This document shows, one piece after another, positions 1 through 9,129 of a DNA stretch of 64,000 nt. How positions within the stretch are numbered: the first letter of the stretch is position 1; every line of letters starts with the position of its first letter. A program made the position numbers and the translations under genes. The stretch covers positions 62,001 through 126,000 of the forward strand of contig QJNS01000155.1 in assembly GCA_004154925.1 (NCBI GenBank). The letters are read 5' to 3'. Under the pieces are notes generated by a model. It was not told where the DNA came from. It did no database searches and was given only the letters and a program-made list of their open reading frames with translations. The DNA is from Monosporascus cannonballus (lineage: Eukaryota > Ascomycota > Sordariomycetes > Xylariales).

Positions 1-790
1 GATAAGAATTACGAGCCGTTCGGCGACGGCCTGCAGCGCGATCTCGGCCTGAAGTACGACCCTACCGACGGGATAAGTGGGCAAAGCTCGAGGCCAGCGC
101 GGTTGAAAGGGTGGACAAGTTGCTGCCCGTTCTTCGGTATTCCGGAGTTCGGGTTCGCGGTTTTAAGTCGATTAGTTCTGGGACAGTCGCAGGCAAGAAG
201 AAGGGAGCTGCTGTACGGGCCCAGCAGGTACTACGGGCCCATGGTCGCGCCCGCGTTCGCGGCTGAGGGTGACAGGTTTATCATATTCCTCGACTTTATG
301 CATAACATCTATACGCCCTTGGCCGGCGAGGTGCAGGCGTTGTGGGGCGTGGCTTCCTGCTCGGCCTGTACGACGTGCCGTCTCTGGGCGAGATGGAAAG
401 GAAATAACTCTATGGAATGTATAGACCAGTAAGAGATATCCTACCCAAAGCCGGAACCACTCGTATGGCATCTATAACTTCATCTCAATAAGTTATCATG
501 GTTTCTGTCGACCGGCGCCTCATTATGTTCTTACAAGGCCGAACGAACCCGCGCGAAGCCAGGCAGCTCCGACTGGACCTTGGAGCTAATTTGCCACACA
601 ATACATCGACACGCTGCTCGCAGACTTGGGCATCAAGACGTGGCGCAAATCCAGTCTATTCGCAGATACGTTCCTGCCGTACTATCCAAAGCACTACCTG
701 GGCTTAACTGACGAGTTGCGGCAAGCTCAGCGAGGAAGAAGGCAGGGAACAGGGGACTACCAGCCGCGTCTGGTGCGGGATCACTTGTAG
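1..790 (+). pseudogene. Flavin-containing monooxygenase (FMO-like), C-terminal part, frameshifted
   Basis: Fragments in different forward frames line up in order with the C-terminal third of fungal FAD/NADPH-dependent flavin monooxygenases, which oxygenate N, S or C atoms of small molecules. Frame 1 at 1-69 reads NYEPFGDGLQ. Frame 3 from 72 reads KLEASAVERVDKLLPVL. Frame 1 at about 215-345 includes IYTPLAGEVQALWGVA. Frame 3 from 351 reads LLGLYDVPSLGEME. Then come KRYPTQSRNHSYGIYNFIS (about 450-488) and, from 602, YIDTLLADLGIKTWRKS and LFADTFLPYYPKHYLGL, ending at TAG 788-790. The 489-598 gap between YNFIS and YIDTLL resembles an intron whose acceptor AG is lost (ACACAATAC before TAC). The gene enters from the left edge, so its N-terminal dinucleotide-binding domain is outside the window. 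At least three frame changes make it non-functional. Family assignment is by remembered motifs. Confidence 0.75.
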
Positions 791-1661
791 AGGGGCTGCT
801 GCTCATCGCTGTCTCTGCACTTTTGTGTACCGTAACGCTCCGACCCTACAATTGAAGGGTCATGACCTGAGTAGAGCTCTCCTAGAGTAATAGAATAGAT
901 TTTCAAGGTTACTAGCTTGTTAAACTCTCTGTTCATAGCCACTTTGCTGAGGCTGCAAGATTGGCTTAGTAGGTCGTTTACACACAGATGGACCGCCACT
1001 GCGGAGATTTCACAATTCGGAGCCTTCCCTAGAGAAGCGAAGCCATCGCCACGTAGAGACGTTGTAACAGCGAGGAACTGGAGAGTTTTTCAGCAGGAAA
1101 TTCCCGCTCCTCATTTCGCTGTTCCCCTATGGTAATGGTACCATGTTCAATCGACATTGGAGTCCCTGGCCGCCACATCACTCTGGGAATCAGTGGGAAG
1201 GCAGGATGTATTTATTACAATAATTAGAAATTGTCCAAGTTTTCACCCAATAAGACTTTTAATGCTTCCGTAACCTAGTCTACGCTGGTCAATATATGAA
1301 TGACTGACCTAGGCCATAGGGGCACCTTAGCTGCCGTCCACTTATTCCATTTGGCGTGGAATAGGGGGTATCTGTGTTAGTCATCAAGCTCCACAGCACC
1401 CCGGAAAAGCCTTGTTCCGGCGCGCTCACAGTATATAGAGAGCTTCCTAGCTACAGCTCCCTAGAGCTTAATTCTAGTTATACAATTATCACTTCACATA
1501 CTCTATGCAACCTTTTCTCGCGATCAGCCTAACTGTGACACCATTGCAAGCAGATTCGCGCAAATCTAAGTATCCCAAGGCCCAAAGACCTCGTTGTTAT
1601 TGGCTCGAAATCATTTTGGACGGCTGTTACACCAAGCGCGCCTATAGTGACGCGCTTTGGC
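791..1661. other. Intergenic, no gene recognised
   Basis: GC-balanced sequence between the 3' ends of the FMO remnant and the MFS remnant. Only short overlapping open frames of about 70 codons occur on both strands (for example 917-1135 + and 1505-1726 +). None shows a family motif or introns joining to a longer product. A promoter-like segment at 1401-1440 is listed separately. Confidence 0.5.
1401..1440 (+). promoter_or_regulatory. CCGGAA-N8-TTCCGG palindrome followed by TATA-like box
   Basis: Positions 1401-1420 are a perfect inverted repeat, CCGGAA, 8-nt spacer, TTCCGG. Paired CGG/CCG triplets are the usual target form of fungal Zn2Cys6 binuclear-cluster regulators, which often control secondary-metabolism genes. 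A GTATATAGAG box follows at 1431-1440. The next ATG (1505) opens only a 73-codon frame running into the 3' end of the MFS remnant, so the served gene is unclear or lost. The palindrome is seen directly; its function is inference. Confidence 0.3.
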
Positions 1662-3775
1662 TCAGGTCTTCTGGACTGGCCTCGCATCCTTCACTGGAAT
1701 GCTTTTTTGCGCTTGAACATAGTTAGTAAACGAACAAGGGCAGTGCAAAGATGCGAATACTCACCCCCTAAGAATAGCGAGTCGATAAAGCCGAGGGCAG
1801 AGCCGGCGATCAAAAGGCCGAATGTGTTGCTGATCGCGGCTGTGACTTGCTCTATGACGGCTGGTTGAATATTCGCATCCAACCCCTCTGTCACAGTTAA
1901 GAATTTGACCATATATAACGCTATTGCTAGCAATGCAATAGCGGCGTCGCTTTTGCGACACCCTCATAAACAGCGCTGTGTATGCCAGTGGTCAACTGCA
2001 AGACTTCGTCGTCCGACGCGTTGGGTAGGAGTTCCGAGATTCGGGTGACCGCTATGGTCTGGAATACGGAACCTGAAATTCCAAGGAAGGTGACTGTACC
2101 CAGATTCTGCGCTGTTGGGCGTGCTAGCGGCGCGTTCGTTAGGAGATCCGACAAATATGACGTACCGACTGTCATAAAGCCCACGACACTAGTCATATCA
2201 GAAGCCGGAACTTTAGTTTGGGCGACAGTGATACCAGCAGTCAAGAAGCAGCCGACCCCAATGCCGACCAGGCACGTGTAACCATAGATGTTGGATTCCG
2301 GGGTATACGAGTTGACGGTGACTGTACCCCGTTAACATTGCCGCAGGCGGTTAGTGGATTAGGCACTTACACATGAGGGCAGAGCAAACCAGGATCATTG
2401 CATTGCCGAAAAGCCACTACGGCATGTAATAACCATATTTGGCATAGCCGAGTCGTTAAGGATGATTAACAGCACTATCATGCAGACAAGTGGCATGAGG
2501 CGCACACCGGCGTCCAAGGGACCATCTCCCCTAGTGAACTGGAATATTAATGGGATATAGTAGATTGCCACCATGATGCCGCCCAGGCATTGGAATACCT
2601 GAAACTGTAGGTTGACGATCTCGAAATATCTCATGAGGTGAACCGGGTAGAGTCTGTCTTCCTTTGACACTTCGGGGTGAAAACTGGTGACCAGAGCGAA
2701 AACGATGAGGAAGACGCCAGTCAAGACCTAGAGTGCGATCTCACCAGGGCTATCGAAGGCGAACTGGACGCCGCCGAAGCTGATGGCCATGGTACAGCAG
2801 ACGGCACCAATCTGGAAGATGACAAGGCCAATCATGTCCATGCTCCGAAGCTTTTGGGCGAAAGAGATATCTTTAGGGTTGAAACTAGGCAGACACAGAA
2901 GAAAGGCCGGAGCGAAGAAGGCGCCGATTGGAAGGTTGATGTAGAAACCCCATCTCCATGTAGCTGAGCATTTGGACAAACGAACCTCCGACTACCGGAC
3001 CAAGGACGCTTCCCAAGCCCCACATGGCGATGATGCCCGAGAAGTATATGGATCGCTCTTTTGACCGTAATCATGACAGCGATGAAGACAAGTCCACCGG
3101 AGTACACGCCACTACCGAATACACCTGAAAAGGCGCGTCCCACAGTCAACGCATCCATGGTAGGCGCAGCGCCGCAAAGGGCGCTGGCAGCTTCGAAACC
3201 AAGGACACATCCAATGAAATACAACTGATGTTGAAGGTACCGTAGGCATTTCCACTATAGGAGAACAGAACGATATTTAGTCGACATGCCCCCCAATGGA
3301 GGGAGAACAAAATGAAGAAAAGCAGAGGAGGTGCTCGAATTGGACCTACTGTGGCAGGGTCGAAAGGGTACCTAGAGAGGTTGCCACACTAATCCATGGT
3401 AGCTTCGCAACTTCTCCAAGCGACTCGAGAATGAAAGGCTAGAGATCAGCAACGATGGTGCCGTCAATGGCGAATAAGAAGACAGTCGCGAGGCTAGACG
3501 TGTAAGCACAGAACCACTAAGATGGGTCAGCGATCGAACGACAGCAGCACGCGAGGAATCGGATCCTCTCACAACGGGTACCACATACCGTGAAGCTAGT
3601 GACAGTCCTCATGTCCGCCGCGGGCCCGTCCCCTGTCTCCGGCTTAATCTCACAGATTGCACCATCTGGGCTCCGACCGTCTTCGGTTTTCGTTTTGGTG
3701 GAATAGTCTTTTCGGGGTTCGTAAGGGCTTGAGTGTCGAGCTGGGCAGGGTCGCCCACTGAGTTGCGGTGGACAT
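1662..3775 (-). pseudogene. MFS drug-efflux transporter, DHA2 (14-TMS) type, degenerate
   Basis: Read on the minus strand this is a fungal proton-antiport efflux pump of the kind found in toxin and antibiotic clusters. In order: ATG 3773-3775; an acidic N-terminus ending DMRTVTSFT; TM1 with FLFAIDGTIVAD; GRAFSGVFGSGVYSGG; antiporter motif C GSVLGPVVGG; WRWGFYINLPIGAFF; IFQFTRGDGPLDAGVRLMP; GYTCLVGIGVG; and a last TM with NTFGLLIAGSALGFIDSLF. Five introns remain readable: 3517-3588 (GTATGT), 3255-3349 (GTAGGT), 2322-2370 (GTAAGT), 1888-1961 (GTGTCG, weak donor) and 1712-1764 (GTGAGT). Damage: in-frame stops at 3439-3441 (expected Gln), 2728-2730 (expected Trp or Phe) and 2417-2419; frameshifts near 3700, 3230, 3065, 2960 and 2430. 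The stop used at the end is 1662-1664. A normal protein would be about 550 aa. Splicing is inferred from reading-frame continuity, not tested. Confidence 0.85.
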
Positions 3776-4464
3776 GTTGAGATATTAAGCGCCCAAAGGG
3801 AAATATGCTCGCTCGCGGAGTAGAAAGACTGGCAGAGTGCAAGAATATAAGGGAATGTTTTGCCTGTAGTAAGTAAAAGGGACTCCTAGCCAAACTGAAG
3901 GCATAGCGACGAAATAAAGGCATGAACTGGTATGTAATATGGAAAGTTAATAGCTACATCTGCCATCCAGCCGTTAGAGTGCTTATAAATAGCAGTTAAC
4001 GCCGAAAGGGGTTTGATTACGAGTGAGACTTGGATTCGGACTTAAGAAGGGGCTGGCTGGGCGGCAATCCGTTGTGGCAGCCAACTGCAGACGAAGCAAA
4101 TATGGCTGATAAGGAGAGAACCCCAAGCAAAATTCCCGATTGGTCCACTGTCAAGGTTGAGCAGGCGTGCCCTGCTGCCCACCCGCAAGCCCCCACAGGC
4201 CCCACAAACCGTGCTGTCAAGAGGTCGGCCCATTTATCAGACCCCGGGTGCCTGAGCTCTATCGGACGGAAGGCCAATTACACCCATAACAACAATTTCA
4301 GAAGTGGGGTTGTAGTTAACACAAATTGACCAATAAGCAATGCTGCGGTGAGCCCTTACTTTCCTTTTAAGGCAACATGCCGGCTAGGTGCTACAGTAAA
4401 TTGTTATAAGTGTACCCTGTTTAGTGTAGGAACTCACGTTCGCAGTAAACTTCCGTAAGGGTAT

Positions 4465-4480
4465 AGCTGATACGTCAGCT
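4465..4480. promoter_or_regulatory. AGCTGA-TACG-TCAGCT palindrome with bZIP core
   Basis: A 16-nt inverted repeat with 6-nt arms that overlaps an ACGTCA core (4472-4477). It lies about 300 bp upstream of the SDR start, and a second ACGTCA sits at 4567-4572. Paired ACGTCA cores suggest a CRE/bZIP-type regulator. This is sequence resemblance only. Confidence 0.25.
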
Positions 4481-4680
4481 CTCAGATGTAACAACCGAGT
4501 ATATCCTTCAATTGGAGTAGCTTAGGTCCGTGCCGATAACCCATGTACAATGTATATGCATGTGTTACGTCAAGTGAGATTTGAGGCAACTATGCGCAAG
4601 TATGCACAGCGAGACACCAACACGCCGAATTATTAATCAATAAAACAAAGACTTCTGTTCCATTCTATTATTAAGCATCT

Positions 4681-4698
4681 CGTATATAATATGATATA
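4681..4698 (+). promoter_or_regulatory. TATA-like box of the SDR gene
   Basis: CGTATATAATATGATATA lies about 80-97 bp upstream of the SDR ATG at 4778. A pyrimidine-rich leader runs from 4741 onward. Spacing and composition suit a fungal core promoter. Confidence 0.4.
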
Positions 4699-4777
4699 AA
4701 CCATTCGAACTACGGCAGTCTAGACTAAGCCCCATATCGCCTTCCACACCAACTCATCCAAGTTAGAATCACTCAAT

Positions 4778-5772
4778 ATGTCCGTGTACGTCATTACCGG
4801 GGTGTCAAGGGGAATCGGGGTGAGTCTGCCTTATGCCCTGTTGCGCATTGCCTTTGCTTAATCCAGCCTAGTTCGAGTTCATCAAGCAGATCTCGGAGGA
4901 CCCGAAGAACCTAGTCGTCGGTCTGGTTCGCGACAAGGCTGCGACCGAGAAGAAGGTGGTGGCAGAGCTGGGTAACCGTTCCAATGTCCACATCCTCTAT
5001 GCGGACCTCACCAGCTACGCCAGCCTGAAGCAAGCCGCTGCCGACACTGCCAAGATTGTTGGCGAGCGTGGCATCGACTACCTGGTTGCCAACGGAGCTT
5101 TCCTGCCCCTCTTCGACGCCTATGGCCCCATCGGCGCATTGTTGGTCTATTTCCCTTTGGCTACTGTCCGGGCTGGTCTGTGGTTAACACTATGTGTTCA
5201 ACAGGAGCGACAAGGCCGAGGAGCTGGAGGTTGTTTCATCGCAGCTATGGCAGACCAACGTCGTCGGCAACATCCACCTCTTCCACCTCTTCCTCCCTCT
5301 TGTCATGAAGGGCAAGGGCAAGAAGGTCATCGCCCTTTCCACTGGTCTAGCCGACCTCGACTTGACCAACGATTTCGAGGTTGATATAGGTGCTTTGTAC
5401 GCTGCCTCCAAGGCAGCCATGAACGTCATTGTGGCCAAGTTCAACGCGCAGTACAAGAAAGACGGTGTGCTCTTCATGGATACCAGCCCGGGAGTGGTGG
5501 AGGTGGGCCACTATGCCAATGGTACGTATCCCTATCTTCAAGATTGAAACATCTGGACATTTTACTAATGCATATCCACAGCCACTCCGGAAGAGATACA
5601 GGGCTTGGTGGGATTCATGGGCAAGCTTTCAACCTATGCGCCTCAATTCAAGGGCCCAGTCACTCCAGACGAATCCGTCCGACATTTCAGGTCGATCTGG
5701 GAGAAAGCCAGCATCGACAGTGGGTATGGTGGTGTATTTGTCTCGCATCATGGAAACAAGCAGTGGTTGTAA
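4778..5772 (+). CDS. Short-chain dehydrogenase/reductase (classical SDR), 4 exons, 272 aa
   Basis: Four exons (4778-4819, 4872-5140, 5205-5521, 5582-5772) join into one uninterrupted 272-residue frame. Introns are 52, 64 and 60 nt, with donors GTGAGT, GTTGGT and GTACGT, acceptors CTAG, ACAG and ACAG, and a TACTAAT branch site in the third. Classical SDRs are cytosolic NAD(P)H-dependent oxidoreductases with a Rossmann fold. Seen here: the cofactor motif TGVSRGIG at residues 7-14, split from the rest by intron 1; LVANGA where NNAG is usual; and the catalytic set Ser149, Tyr169, Lys173 (YAASK). The substrate cannot be inferred. The start has A at -3 and gives the usual Rossmann N-terminus, MSVYVITG. 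The C-terminus FVSHHGNKQWL is typical of the fungal subgroup. No stop or frameshift interrupts it, so it is the only gene here that looks functional, although both neighbours are decayed. Confidence 0.92.
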
Positions 5773-6539
5773 ACCCAGGGTCCCGATCTATTACACCAGA
5801 TACACTTATTAATGTAGATATTGCTGAAATGTGAGGTTGCAAGGAGATGGTCTTGTATAGTACATCTACTAGTGAGGGCATTTGTCTATATAATGAGGGT
5901 ACCCTCCCACTTATAGAGTAGCTAGTCAATGTGTCAATCAAGCGTCTACTTCCTCAGAAAACAACAGGTGGACGTTACACGTACATTCACGTACACTCCG
6001 CGAGACCGAGTTATATGTCAATAAACTCGATTTCAGATGTCCATTGATGGAGTAGATGTAACTAGGTGTCCTAAGGTACGATTTGCTTCCCTAAGTACTC
6101 CCAGGCTTCCGGAAGGGTTACGGGGTAGGACGCCGCCATTGTCACCATTGTCACCATTGTCACCACTGCCACCACCGTCACGCTCAACAAGCAAGGGGAG
6201 ACGCGTGTGATCTGAGACGCGCATGGCAGGGCCACCTTAGAACCGTGCAATGTTTACGTACACCACGAGCCCTAACTTTCGACATGGTTACCTCCAGCTG
6301 TCCTGGCGAGGCTGTGGTCAATTCTGGCGTCTTCTCCGCCTCCGAATTAATGCCGCAAACGCTGTCGCTTAATCCGTCTTCGACGCTCCTGAAGTCTCAT
6401 GACGAGCCCATCTAATAACATACTAAATCCATCTTTCCTAAAGGCGGTCTCGCTCTTTTAAAATCTCGCCGGAAACGAAAAACTCACTATCTACCGGCGG
6501 CAGAACATACTCTTAGAAAATTTTCAAAGCGATCTGCTG
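5773..6539. other. Intergenic, transition to AT-rich block
   Basis: SDR 3' flank and spacer with no gene recognised. A 9-nt minisatellite lies at 6136-6180 (separate entry). Composition is balanced to about 6500 and then falls sharply. Confidence 0.5.
6136..6180 (+). repeat. Minisatellite, five 9-nt units (CCATTGTCA type)
   Basis: Three exact CCATTGTCA units (6136-6162) are followed by two diverged ones, CCACTGCCA and CCACCGTCA (6163-6180). Because 9 is a multiple of three, the opposite strand reads as a Gly/Asp/Asn-rich repeat in a 63-codon frame, which I do not take as a gene. Confidence 0.7.
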
Positions 6540-6892
6540 CTCCTTATTAAGACACGATAAATAACTGTTTCCGTAAAAAGGAGCGAATATACGTTTAAAA
6601 CACCTGTTATTAAAACAATAAATTAAACTGTATAAAAGTAGGTAAAAAAGTAAAATAAAAAATATAAACAAAGTACAAAAATATAAACTACGAAATAAGA
6701 AGGTAGACCGACTTCATAACTTAACAGGCGTCGCCGTTAATTATTGGCTAAGGATACGTAATAAAAAGGCCCCAGCGTTATGGCTGCACCATACCATTAC
6801 GCCACCAGGGCAAAAGATCAGTGGAATGATCGCAATTGTGGCAATCATCCTAGTGCTTACACCTGTAGAAGAACACTTACGGTGGACCAGGC

Positions 6893-7075
6893 CGTAACAT
6901 TCAACTATGCATTCTGGAATCAGTTGTTAATGATGATTTATTTTCTAGCTTAAGAGAAAAGAAAGAAAAGAATGTAAATACAGTTGTGTCTCGGCATATA
7001 AGGCGCTGCGCTAGTGCTGCTTAGTACTGGCGTTTAACCGGTGCCCACAACACGGCTCTATACAACTCTATCACA
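6893..7075 (-). repeat. Solo LTR, family 1
   Basis: About 183 bp matching the LTRs of the elements at 15998-22932 and 29330-36177. It shares TTATTTTCTAGC followed by an AAGAGAAAA tract, then CATATAAGGCGCTGCGCTAG, TGCTGCTTAG and GGCGTTT. Orientation is minus. No internal element sequence flanks it, so it is a solo LTR. No TSD is evident (CAGGC left, ATAAT right). It is less AT-converted than its surroundings. Confidence 0.7.
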
Positions 7076-8030
7076 ATAATTAATATTAAAAATTGTTTTT
7101 AGCAAAATGAAAAGAAAAAAGAGAATAAATAAAGAGTTTTTCGAGTGGTTATAAGGTTAATATTAAAAAAAGAAAATTGTAAAAAACTTAAATTTAAAGT
7201 AAATATTTATAATAATTTTAAATTTAATAATTATATCTAAATACAAAACGTTTTAAATAGTAATTTTCAGTTATATTTAAGTTATTCATTCGCTTATTTA
7301 AGTTATTTTTATTTTGAAATACGAAATCTAAATCTTGTTATTAACGAAAGAAATTATAACGTTCGTTAAATATAAAATAGTGCAAAAATTAAAATAATTT
7401 GCCTAACAATATTCTAATTAAAACAGATATAATAAGATAAGAAAGAAACTTGGTTATCGATTATATCCAAAAGGTAAAAAGTTTAAGAAAACCATAAATC
7501 GGTAAAATATTAAGCTGTTAAAGCTTTTATTTAGAAATAGATCACGTATTTCGAAAGAATTTCGTATATTATTAAAAATAAATATGTTTCAAAGGATATT
7601 TAACAGTACTTTGAAAGCATTATTTTAAAGTTCAAATATAGATATTTAATATCGATAATTTAAAAATAATCGAACGTATTATATAAAGTATTTATACGGT
7701 ATTATTTTTTAAATTAGTATAAAAAACATTAACACAGCGCAAGATATTTTCTGTTATATATCTTAAATAAACGAAAAAATAAAATTTAAAATTAAAAATA
7801 GATTAAAAGTTTAATTTTCTTTTTTAAAAACACAACTACATATATAAAACTAAAGAAAATAATAAATTAATACCTTAATTCCTAGGTCAACTTAAAATTT
7901 AATCGTTTTATAATATGCTTAGTTTTGTAGACCTTTATTTACGTGGATATATATCTGAATTATAAGAGGTTTTCGCAATTTGAAATAGCTAGACAACTTA
8001 TTATTTGTAATATTTTAATTTATTTAACTT
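7076..8030. other. AT-rich, no feature recognised
   Basis: Strongly AT-rich sequence between the solo LTR and the first complete element. I see no LTR end, no coding motif and no tandem repeat. It may be an older repeat mutated beyond recognition. Confidence 0.5.
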
Positions 8031-8035
8031 ATTAG

Positions 8036-8421
8036 TGTTACGACCTGACAAGCTACGGCCTCCAGGAACGGTCGCAACGGAGAAGGCCAAGAAAACTATG
8101 TAGATTAGGTCACGTAACGGATCACCAACTTACTGGTAGTAAGCCAATAAGCCGGATCACCAATTTACTGGTAATAAGCCAGTAAGCCGGATTACTAACT
8201 TACTGGTAGTAATCCAGCTAAAGGAAAAGGATATATACGTTTATTAATTCCATAATTTAAATAATTTTAGCTTATAATAATACTTTATTATTTAAAATAT
8301 TTTTGGCATTACGAAACGTAATACGTTATTATATTTATTATTTAAATTCCCATAATACTTCTGTTAACATAAATCCGTCAATTTAAGGTTTAATAATTGG
8401 TTAAACCGTTTAGTTGTTATA
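8036..8421 (+). repeat. 5' LTR of element C (386 bp)
   Basis: Near-identical over its length to 14364-14715 except for one extra 35-bp repeat unit. Shared landmarks are GGCCTCCAGGAACGGTCG, TTTATTAATTCCATAATTTA and GGTTTAATAATTGGTTAAAC. Confidence 0.9.
8119..8215 (+). repeat. Tandem 35-bp units within the 5' LTR
   Basis: Two full units (8119-8153, 8154-8188) and one 27-bp partial (8189-8215), each starting GGAT(C/T)AC(C/T)AA and carrying TTACTGGTA(G/A)TAA. The 3' LTR has only one full unit and the partial (14447-14481, 14482-14508), which accounts for the 34-bp difference in LTR length. Confidence 0.85.
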
Positions 8422-9129
8422 CGTTATAAGTTTTTGTTCAATAATATCGTTAAATTCTAAATAATACTTAATATTGTCAAAATATCGACCAGCATTTAGG
8501 AAACTTTTATTTAGCAGCTTTAGGCTTAAATTCGGGAGCTAGAAAAAAAAGTTCGATAACTTAGGGCTACGCCACCTACTTAACCCTTTTTCGCTTATAT
8601 AAAGCCAAAAAAGCCAAAACCTTACGATAAAAAAAAATAATTTTTAAACTTTTTTAATTTAAATACGAATTTACCTTCGTTTTTTAAACCTTAACGACCC
8701 AGCGGATATAATCCTAGCAATAAAAGCATACCTAATAAAAAATACGGCTAATTAATTTAAGCTTATTATAAGGAACTTCCTAAAAATAAGAAAAACAAAT
8801 AAAAAGAATTTTATTAACGAAATTTTTTTAACTTATACCAATTTCGAAAATAAAATACGCGATAATTTCGGCAATCCGGATAAAAAACGATTAACGGCTT
8901 AATAATTCTTATAATTTCGACAAAAAGGACCTATATTTAAGTACGCCGTAATTTTCAAAATTTTGCGGTTAAGGCGGGATAAGAAAACGATAAAGCCGAT
9001 ATTTTTATCGATATGTTTTATAAAAGGTTAAAAAATAATATAAAAAATAAAATTATTCGGATTAAACAGTTAATTACTTTAAATTAATATATTATAAAAG
9101 TAATTAAGATTAATAATCGACAATTTAAA

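Larger units (their letters stand above)
3776..4777. other. Divergent intergenic region between MFS remnant and SDR gene
   Basis: About 1 kb separates the divergent 5' ends of the transporter remnant (-) and the SDR gene (+), so it probably contained both promoters. Open frames of 86-99 codons at 4017-4329 overlap on both strands and show no family motif. A TGATAAGG GATA-type site lies near 4107. ACGTCA bZIP-like cores occur at 4472-4477 and 4567-4572. The TATA box for the SDR gene is near 4682. Confidence 0.5.

Noticed and set aside
4017..4329. Open frames of 86-99 codons on both strands
   Set aside because: They are mutual shadows with no family motif, in a probable promoter region; neither has introns or a convincing start.
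8119..8215. CRISPR-like repeat array
   Set aside because: Direct tandem units without spacers, inside an LTR of a eukaryotic retrotransposon.
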